DNA of 64,000 bases from Gilliamella sp. wkB308 (GTDB lineage Bacteria; Pseudomonadota; Gammaproteobacteria; Enterobacterales; Orbaceae), in assembly GCF_001690185.1 (NCBI RefSeq), contig NZ_LZGN01000003.1, forward strand, positions 92,162 to 156,161. The letters run 5' to 3'. How positions within the stretch are numbered: position 1 is the stretch's first letter; the number at the start of each line of letters is the position of its first letter. A program made the position numbers and the translations under genes. Below the pieces are notes generated by a model. The model saw only the letters and a program-made list of their open reading frames with translations. It did no database searches and was not told the DNA's origin. Shown piece after piece: positions 58,780-64,000 of this stretch.

Positions 58780-59444
58780 ATGAAGATGAAAAAATACTGG
58801 TTATATTGCTAACTGTTTTTTTTTAATATATCCGTTTCTGAAGCTCAGATAAAAGAATCTTTATTTCAACAAACGGTCACTGAAGTTATTAATGCTTATA
58901 ACCAAAAAGATAATGCAAAGTTCAATCAATTAATCAATAAAGATGTCGGGTTTTACTTTTTATCTACACAAGGTTCATATGATAGGTGGTCTCAAAACCT
59001 AAAATATGTTTGTTTAAATGATGATTGTGAAATTGAAAATTATCGCGTCATGCCTACCGTTGTTGAACAGACGTTTACACAAAAAATTTCAGATAATTTT
59101 CAGTTACAGTATTCATCTTATCCAGAAATAGACTGTGAATACGCATCAAAAACCGGATTATATGTTGACATTACTAAAACAGATCATCGGTTTTCTGATT
59201 TGATAAAAAGATATATAGACCTTCCAGAACCAGATATATATATTCAGAAGAGGAATTAAAAGAGCTATTATCCAAAGTTCAAACATTAGAACCCATTACC
59301 CGCAAAGTGATTTTGGTTTCTGACTTAAAACCTGAAAAAGATAAAATATTTTGGGGTAAAACTTTTATTTTTTACCTATCTTGGATTGAAGGCAAATGGT
59401 ATTTAACGATGATTGATTTTGCGATTACTGATTGCAGTGCTTAA
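58780..59444 (+). pseudogene. DCSA-tail family gene broken by several frameshifts
   Basis: The reading frame opens at ATG 58780 (AGGAAA upstream) but stops after 10 codons. Reading around it restores a signal peptide (KILVILLTVFF then FNISVSEAQ) if the A-run near 58790 and the T-run near 58815 each differ by one base. The body stays open to about 59240 (EVINAYNQKDNAKFNQLINK). A further shift then moves to another frame that ends FIFYLSWIEGKWYLTMIDFA plus ITDCSA at 59444. It is the third copy of the family at 55522. Homopolymer lesions could be phase variation or simple decay. Confidence 0.75.
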
Positions 59445-59479
59445 TAATGGGTGTTATTTTGACATTCATTTTCATCCCT

Positions 59480-59625
59480 TCTTAATGGAGATTGGAACGA
59501 AGATAAAATTTTTACACAATTTGAAGAATTAAATCATCTTTTAGAAAAGAGACCATTTTGATGATTTGTATGAAATGGAGTTAAAAATACTTGCAGATAT
59601 ACCTAAGTTGTCCTCAATTAATTAA
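59480..59625 (+). pseudogene. Chimeric remnant: DCSA-family piece joined to a YwqK-family tail
   Basis: Open stretch LNGDWNEDKIFTQFEELNHL then LEKRPF, resembling the FEKRPF segment of the DCSA family. In another frame it runs straight into FDDLYEMELKILADIPK, the C-terminal tail of the YwqK family. The two fragments abut near 59555, so recombination or deletion joined two cassettes here. Confidence 0.5.
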
Positions 59626-59644
59626 TAAACACGACAAAACGCTT

Positions 59645-59740
59645 AATCCCCGCCTCTTAACGAGGGGGGTTACATGATGGCATTTTTTGCTCCTGCTATC
59701 CTGATTGTTTTGTTTTCCGTTTTTTAAACTAACGTTAGGA
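59645..59740 (-). repeat. Remnant start and spacer of a fourth DUF6708-like copy
   Basis: Minus-strand sequence at 59667-59683 reads ATGCCATCATGTAACC, the first codons of the tandem family (MPSC, as in the copy at 60673). After it comes the inter-gene spacer that precedes every copy (GCTCCTGCTATCCTGATTG on the plus strand, also near 60630 and 61548). The rest of this copy is missing. Next to it a G/C hairpin, CCCCGCCTC-TTAAC-GAGGGGGG, may end minus-strand transcription. Confidence 0.6.
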
Positions 59741-60616
59741 TTATTCGACCGGATACACGGTTTTTGTTAGTTCATACTCTTGTTCTATTTGAGCTAGCTC
59801 TTCTTTTGAGCTCGCTTTCGATGCCTTGTCTAACCCTTCAATTTTTCTCGAGGTGATTTTTAGCCTAGGTTTTACTTGCATAAATGTTTCGGCATCACGT
59901 GGATGGTAATCAATGTATTCTAAGCCTGCTTGGTCTAACGGTTTATCTGTATTCCATTCCATAAAATGACAAATCCAATCCCAATCCATCGTAAAACAAT
60001 CCGTTTCACGGATATAAATATATTCAATCACTTTATAACTATTGGGCTCACAAGCAACCCCAACTAAAGCATAACGTTCAAAGCTACCGCCTTGCGGGTT
60101 AACCACTGTCGAACCTAGTAATACGGCATTAAAGTTTTTCCAATCGTAAACTTTTATATGAAATTTGTTTAAATCTTTAAAAGCTTTTAGCGGTGGCCAT
60201 AGCTTCGTCAACATCCGTTCCATTACTACCGCTTCGTAAAGATAAACTTTGCCTGTTTTACGATTAAAGCGAATAGGACTACTTGCTGGGGCAAATTGAT
60301 AAAAAAGAAAAGTGAAAAAATTCACATAAAGTACCAGACCTCCCAATATAGATGCAATAAATGGCACTATAACGGCAATCCAAGAAATATTATTTTGATT
60401 TAAACAAACAAAAAAGGCCAAAATAACCGAAATTTCTCCACCTCCTATTAAAAAAAATGTGAAATAAGGTACTATAATCTTTCGTTTACGATAGATTTCA
60501 AGATAATTATCCGTTGCACATGCAATATAACTAGCATAGTGTTTAGTGCCTGGCCCGCCCCCTTTAGATAAATCGCTTTTCCATTTGGGGAGTGATGGTT
60601 TGTAACGTGATGGCAT
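59741..60616 (-). CDS. DUF6708-like two-TM protein, tandem copy 3 in transcription order
   Basis: A 291-residue protein: polar N-terminus (MPSRYKPSLPKWKSDLSKGG), two hydrophobic helices (about 45-110) and a cytoplasmic-type domain (SPIRFNRKTGKVYLYEAVV, FKDLNKFHIKVYDW, ERYALVGVACEPNSYKVIEY, YIDYHPRDAETF). It is near-identical to copy 2 outside the helices, but the helix pair itself has diverged (VILAFFVCLNQNNISWIAVI). I recall this family as DUF6708, common beside type VI effectors. The array lies directly downstream of a VasX-like gene, so membrane immunity to a pore-forming effector is the leading guess. Confidence 0.72.
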   Translation of the reverse strand: MPSRYKPSLPKWKSDLSKGGGPGTKHYASYIACATDNYLEIYRKRKIIVPYFTFFLIGGGEISVILAFFVCLNQNNISWIAVIVPFIASILGGLVLYVNFFTFLFYQFAPASSPIRFNRKTGKVYLYEAVVMERMLTKLWPPLKAFKDLNKFHIKVYDWKNFNAVLLGSTVVNPQGGSFERYALVGVACEPNSYKVIEYIYIRETDCFTMDWDWICHFMEWNTDKPLDQAGLEYIDYHPRDAETFMQVKPRLKITSRKIEGLDKASKASSKEELAQIEQEYELTKTVYPVE

Positions 60617-60672
60617 TTTTGCTCCTGCTATCCTGATTGTTTTGCTTTCCGTTTTTTAAACTAACATGAAGA

Positions 60673-61536
60673 TTATTCGACCGGATACACGGTTTTTGTG
60701 AGTTCATACTCTTGTTCTATTTGGGCTAGCTCTTCTTTTGAGCCCGCTTTCGATGCCTTGTCTAACCCTTCAATTTGTCTCGAGGTGATTTTTAGCTTCG
60801 GTTTTACTTGCATAAAGGTTTCGGCATCACGTGGATGGTAATCAATGTATTCTAAACCTGCTTGGTCTAAGGGTTTATCGGTGTTCCTTCCCATAAAATG
60901 ACAAATCCAATGCCAATCCATCGTAAAACAATCCGTTTCACGGATATAAATATATTCAATCACTTTATAACTATTAGGCTCACAAGCAACCCCAACTAAA
61001 GCATAACGTTCAAAGCTACCACCTTGCGGGTTAACCACTGTCGAACCTAGTAATACGGCATTAAAATTTTTCCAATCGTAAACTTTTATATGAAATTTAT
61101 TTAAATCTTTAAAAGCCTTTAGCGGTGGCCATAGCTTCGTCGACATCCGTTCCATTACTACCGCTTCGTAAAGATAAACCTTGCCTGTTTTACGATTAAA
61201 GCGAATAGGACTACTTGCTGGGGCAAATTGATAAAAAAGAAAAGTGAAAAAATTCACGTAAAGTACGAGACCTAATCCTATTGATGCAACAAAAGCCACT
61301 ATAGCTGCAGCTAATACATCCAATGAATAAAAAAACATCCAAATAAGCAAAATCTCTGCACTTCCAAATAAAAAAAATGTGAAATAAGGCACTAAAATTT
61401 TTCGTTTACGATAGATTTCAAGATAATTATCCGTTGCACATGCAATATAACTAGCATAGTGTTTAGTGCCTGGTCCGCCCCCTTTAGATAAATCGCTTTT
61501 CCATTTGGGCAGTGGTGGTTTGTAACATGATGGCAT
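60673..61536 (-). CDS. DUF6708-like two-TM protein, tandem copy 2
   Basis: A 287-residue paralogue, nearly the same as the copy at 59741 in the N-terminal 45 residues and from about residue 95 to the end, but different between the helices (IWMFFYSLDVLAAAIVAFVA). Starts MPSCYKPPLPKWKSDLSKGG; the C-terminal block ETFMQVKPKLKITSR ends in KTVYPVE. The spacer to the upstream copy is 56 bases and repeated in all three gaps. This pattern fits recent duplication with the membrane hairpin under diversifying pressure. Confidence 0.72.
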   Translation of the reverse strand: MPSCYKPPLPKWKSDLSKGGGPGTKHYASYIACATDNYLEIYRKRKILVPYFTFFLFGSAEILLIWMFFYSLDVLAAAIVAFVASIGLGLVLYVNFFTFLFYQFAPASSPIRFNRKTGKVYLYEAVVMERMSTKLWPPLKAFKDLNKFHIKVYDWKNFNAVLLGSTVVNPQGGSFERYALVGVACEPNSYKVIEYIYIRETDCFTMDWHWICHFMGRNTDKPLDQAGLEYIDYHPRDAETFMQVKPKLKITSRQIEGLDKASKAGSKEELAQIEQEYELTKTVYPVE

Positions 61537-61592
61537 TTTTGCTCCTGCTATCCTGATTGGTTTGCTTTCCGTTTTTTAAGCTAATGTTAGGA

Positions 61593-62468
61593 TTATTCGA
61601 CCGGATACACGGTTTTTGTGAGTTCATACTCTTGTTCTATTTGGGCCAGCTCTTCTTTTGAGCCCGCTTTCGATGCCTTGTCCAATCCTTCAATTTGTCT
61701 CGAGGTGATTTTTAGCCTCGGTTTTACTTGCATAAAGGTTTCGGCATCACGTGGGTAATAATTAAGGTATTGTAAACCTATTTGGTCTAAAGGTTCGTTC
61801 GTTCTAAACTCCATAAAGTGGCTTATCCAATCCCAATCGCCAGCAAAACAATCTGTTTCTCGAATATAAATATATTCTATGACTTCGTAACTACCAGGTT
61901 TGCAAGCTACTCCGTATAAAGAATTGTGTTCTATTGTTCCGCCCGAAGCAAAAGCCCCCGTAGATCGTTGCAATACACCATGAAAGTTTTCCCAATCATA
62001 AACCTTAATCTCAAATTTATTTAAATCATTGAATGAACATAGCGGCTTCCAAAATCTAAACATCCATTTTGTTGCCACCGCTTCGTAAAGGTAAACCTTA
62101 CCTGTTTTGCGATTAAAACGAATTGGATTACTTACGGGTGCAAATTGACCAAAAAGAAGATTGAAAAGAATGAAATAAAGAAATAGACCTAATCCAATAG
62201 ATGTGAGAAACAACGTTATAATCACGAAAAAATCAATTCTATTTTGATTTAAACTAAAAAAAAAGGCGAAAATAATAGCAACTTCTATACTTCCAAATAA
62301 AAAAAATCCAAAATAGGGTCCGATAATTTTTCGTTTACGAAATATTTCAAGGTAATTATCTGTCGCACATGCAATATAATTTGTAGATCCGAGTATCCCT
62401 CTTCCACTGGTTTTACTTAAATCCTCATTCCAACAAACAAGTTGCGGTTTGTAACGTGATGGCATCAT
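61593..62468 (-). CDS. DUF6708-like two-TM protein, tandem copy 1
   Basis: The most diverged of three copies, 291 residues, first after the large effector-like gene (12 bases from its stop). The N-terminus (MMPSRYKPQLVCWNEDLSKT) and helices differ most; the middle has WENFHGVLQRSTGAFASGGT in place of the sequence shared by the other two. The last 49 residues are nonetheless practically identical to the other copies (ITSRQIEGLDKASKAGSKEE), a sign of gene conversion or strong constraint on the tail. Translational coupling to the upstream gene is likely. Confidence 0.74.
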   Translation of the reverse strand: MMPSRYKPQLVCWNEDLSKTSGRGILGSTNYIACATDNYLEIFRKRKIIGPYFGFFLFGSIEVAIIFAFFFSLNQNRIDFFVIITLFLTSIGLGLFLYFILFNLLFGQFAPVSNPIRFNRKTGKVYLYEAVATKWMFRFWKPLCSFNDLNKFEIKVYDWENFHGVLQRSTGAFASGGTIEHNSLYGVACKPGSYEVIEYIYIRETDCFAGDWDWISHFMEFRTNEPLDQIGLQYLNYYPRDAETFMQVKPRLKITSRQIEGLDKASKAGSKEELAQIEQEYELTKTVYPVE

Positions 62469-62480
62469 TTACTCCTAACG

Positions 62481-64000
62481 TTATTTTATAATTAAAAAAC
62501 TTTTGCCTTCAAATTCATGATATTGATGAACTGGGGCAGGTTGTTCAATTTTATCATCATTGATAATTTTGGGTTTTTGATACATGAGTTCAACGGCAAA
62601 CAATAAATCTTGAACGGCAGACAGGTCAATTTCAGCCAATTTAAAATTTATAACCAGATTGGTGATTGTGCCTTCCATTACTTTCAGTGTTTTATCGCTG
62701 TTATCAATGTCTACTTCTTCCGACTGGTACTTATAAAATCGTCCTTTTGATGGTGTAATGCTAACAGTCGGTTTACGATTGACCGAAAGCGGGGGAAAAG
62801 TATATTCAACTAATTTACTTTCAAGCTCGTATGTTTCAGGATTATGAGTCAGTTCCAATATAATTTTCTTTTTTGAGTCAATTTTATCATTTATAGTGAC
62901 AATAAATTGTAGTTCATCATACTGCTTATCAAAGTTATGAATAGTCATACTAAGATAGAGTGATTTATACTCGAAACCACCGATTAAAGATACATCCTTA
63001 CGGGACTCAGCTTCTTTTAATTTCAGCTGGGGTGACATGCCCGAAGTTAAAAACGCAAAATCATTTAATGCTTTTTTTAATCCATCCTTGGTCATTGGGT
63101 ATCGACACTGATCAACCCCAAACCCACAACGCGCAAACCAACGCTCTAACTTGGTTCGTTCAAAAAAAGAGGCAATATAGATAATAATAATACCGGCAAC
63201 GGCAGCAATAATGCCAACTACCGGTACCGCTGTAGCTGGAAGCCATAATGTAAACAGTTTTAAGGACAATGCCGCACCTAGTATTATAGCTACTCCGCCA
63301 ATTATTTTTAGCGTACCAGCTTTTCCTTCTCCTTCTCTGAACATTAAATTGAAACCTTTAATTACTTCCATCCCTCCATCAACTATTGTTAATAGAGCAA
63401 GTCCTTTACCGGCAATATTGACCAAATTATTGGTGATATTGAAAAAGTTGTTTATTCCCTTAGCCATTCTTAGGTTTTGCGTGGTGAGTCGACTTTCGCC
63501 GTGCGGAAAACGGGTTAAAAAATTGCTGACCCTTAATGCCGTTTTACCGGTTGCCATTTTGATAATATGCCCCACCACTTCAGCCGTCATACCATACAGC
63601 GCAATGTAACCCGAACAGACATCATAAAACAGAAAAGCTCGTGCTATTGGGTCGGTTTCGGATTGAAGTTGTTTTCGGTTCTCTTCTAATCCTTTCAGGG
63701 TGAACCCCAACATCACTACATTTAAAAAACTTTTGGCTAAACCATTCACTTTAATTTTTTGATTTTCTGTTGGAACATGGTTCAGTTTTTCATTTTTAAC
63801 TTCTTTTAATGATGATTGTTGTAATTCATCCCCATTTGCCATTACCGCAATGTCAATATCCTGAGGAACGCGCGCGACAAATCGTCGAAATTTTTGGATA
63901 GGTAAAATATCTTCGTTTGCCAGCTTTTTAAAATCATCCAGTAAATTTTGCGGTACCCGTGCATTTTCTGTCACCATGCTCACGTCAAGTGTCACGGTTT
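62481..64000 (-). CDS. C-terminal part of a VasX/BTH_I2691-like type VI effector (runs off right edge)
   Basis: The frame is open to the window edge; a GTG at 63995 is unlikely to be a real start because the sequence continues upstream in frame and the visible N-terminus looks internal. About 506 residues are visible. An amphipathic or hydrophobic segment occurs near residue 85-160, then strong membrane helices at about 225-285 (IIGGVAIILGAALSLKLFTL, VVGIIAAVAGIIIIYIASFF). A beta-rich C-terminal domain ends EFEGKSFLIIK. This internal hydrophobic cluster before a soluble tail resembles VasX-type pore-forming effectors. I rely on overall form and on the adjacent DUF6708 genes; a search is needed to confirm. 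Confidence 0.6.
   Translation of the reverse strand, partial: TVTLDVSMVTENARVPQNLLDDFKKLANEDILPIQKFRRFVARVPQDIDIAVMANGDELQQSSLKEVKNEKLNHVPTENQKIKVNGLAKSFLNVVMLGFTLKGLEENRKQLQSETDPIARAFLFYDVCSGYIALYGMTAEVVGHIIKMATGKTALRVSNFLTRFPHGESRLTTQNLRMAKGINNFFNITNNLVNIAGKGLALLTIVDGGMEVIKGFNLMFREGEGKAGTLKIIGGVAIILGAALSLKLFTLWLPATAVPVVGIIAAVAGIIIIYIASFFERTKLERWFARCGFGVDQCRYPMTKDGLKKALNDFAFLTSGMSPQLKLKEAESRKDVSLIGGFEYKSLYLSMTIHNFDKQYDELQFIVTINDKIDSKKKIILELTHNPETYELESKLVEYTFPPLSVNRKPTVSITPSKGRFYKYQSEEVDIDNSDKTLKVMEGTITNLVINFKLAEIDLSAVQDLLFAVELMYQKPKIINDDKIEQPAPVHQYHEFEGKSFLIIK

Noticed and set aside
59741..62468. Three tandem blocks read as a repeat or CRISPR-like array
   Set aside because: The units are whole paralogous genes of about 930 bases with intact frames, not short repeats and spacers.
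63211..63609. 132-codon plus-strand frame
   Set aside because: Antisense shadow of the helix-rich part of the large effector-like gene.
62481..63995. Complete 504-residue protein starting at GTG 63995
   Set aside because: The frame stays open upstream to the window edge and the visible start looks internal, so it is treated as partial.

Overview
The window is AT-rich and has the gene content and short-range gene order of a gammaproteobacterium related to the enterics. Examples are tRNA-Asp/dnaQ/rnhA/gloB/mltD, gshA/yafD, ppk/ppx, cmoA/cmoB, cnoX/ybbO and the yhiI/rbbA/yhhJ export operon. The base composition, together with yccJ, yaaA and hutZ relatives, a soluble flavin fumarate reductase and a type VI effector locus, fits an Orbaceae gut symbiont such as Gilliamella. 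That placement is an inference from gene content, not from a marker-gene search.

Layout. 1-8.5 kb: 5' part of hrpA (minus), an HslJ-like lipoprotein, a structured leader or sRNA ahead of pykF, pykF, then ppk-ppx. 8.6-13.9 kb: a minus-strand anaerobic-reduction operon with an OYE/FMN-binding/fumarate reductase fusion, an ApbE flavin transferase and a DASS carboxylate transporter. 14.0-15.9 kb: a perfect 26-bp palindrome, a PyrL-like leader and attenuator in front of a class 1-type dihydroorotate dehydrogenase, and ybaN. 16.1-18.6 kb: an ATPase-HNH pair resembling Septu defence, sitting at the 3' end of tRNA-Asp. 18.7-34.5 kb: core housekeeping genes. 34.7-38.4 kb: an AEC transporter, a distant FNR-like box, and a LexA-controlled umuDC operon. 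38.4-40.7 kb: a broken small gene and an AraC-type regulator in long AT-rich spacers. 40.7-51.1 kb: the RbbA-type export operon, argE, rnz, yccJ, yaaA, a second AEC transporter and an EamA transporter.

51.1-64.0 kb is the accessory region. It begins with small secreted or lipoprotein genes mixed with truncated and frameshifted copies of the same families: a family ending in DCSA, a YwqK/MORN-like family and an orphan C-terminal tip. It ends with three tandem two-TM DUF6708-like genes next to the C-terminal part of a large membrane protein. That protein resembles VasX/BTH_I2691-type type VI secretion effectors and runs off the right edge. I read the region as an effector/immunity cassette array with a decaying stock of older cassettes.

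No CRISPR array, rRNA, insertion sequence or prophage was seen. All similarity statements come from recognising motifs and sequences by eye; no database search was run.
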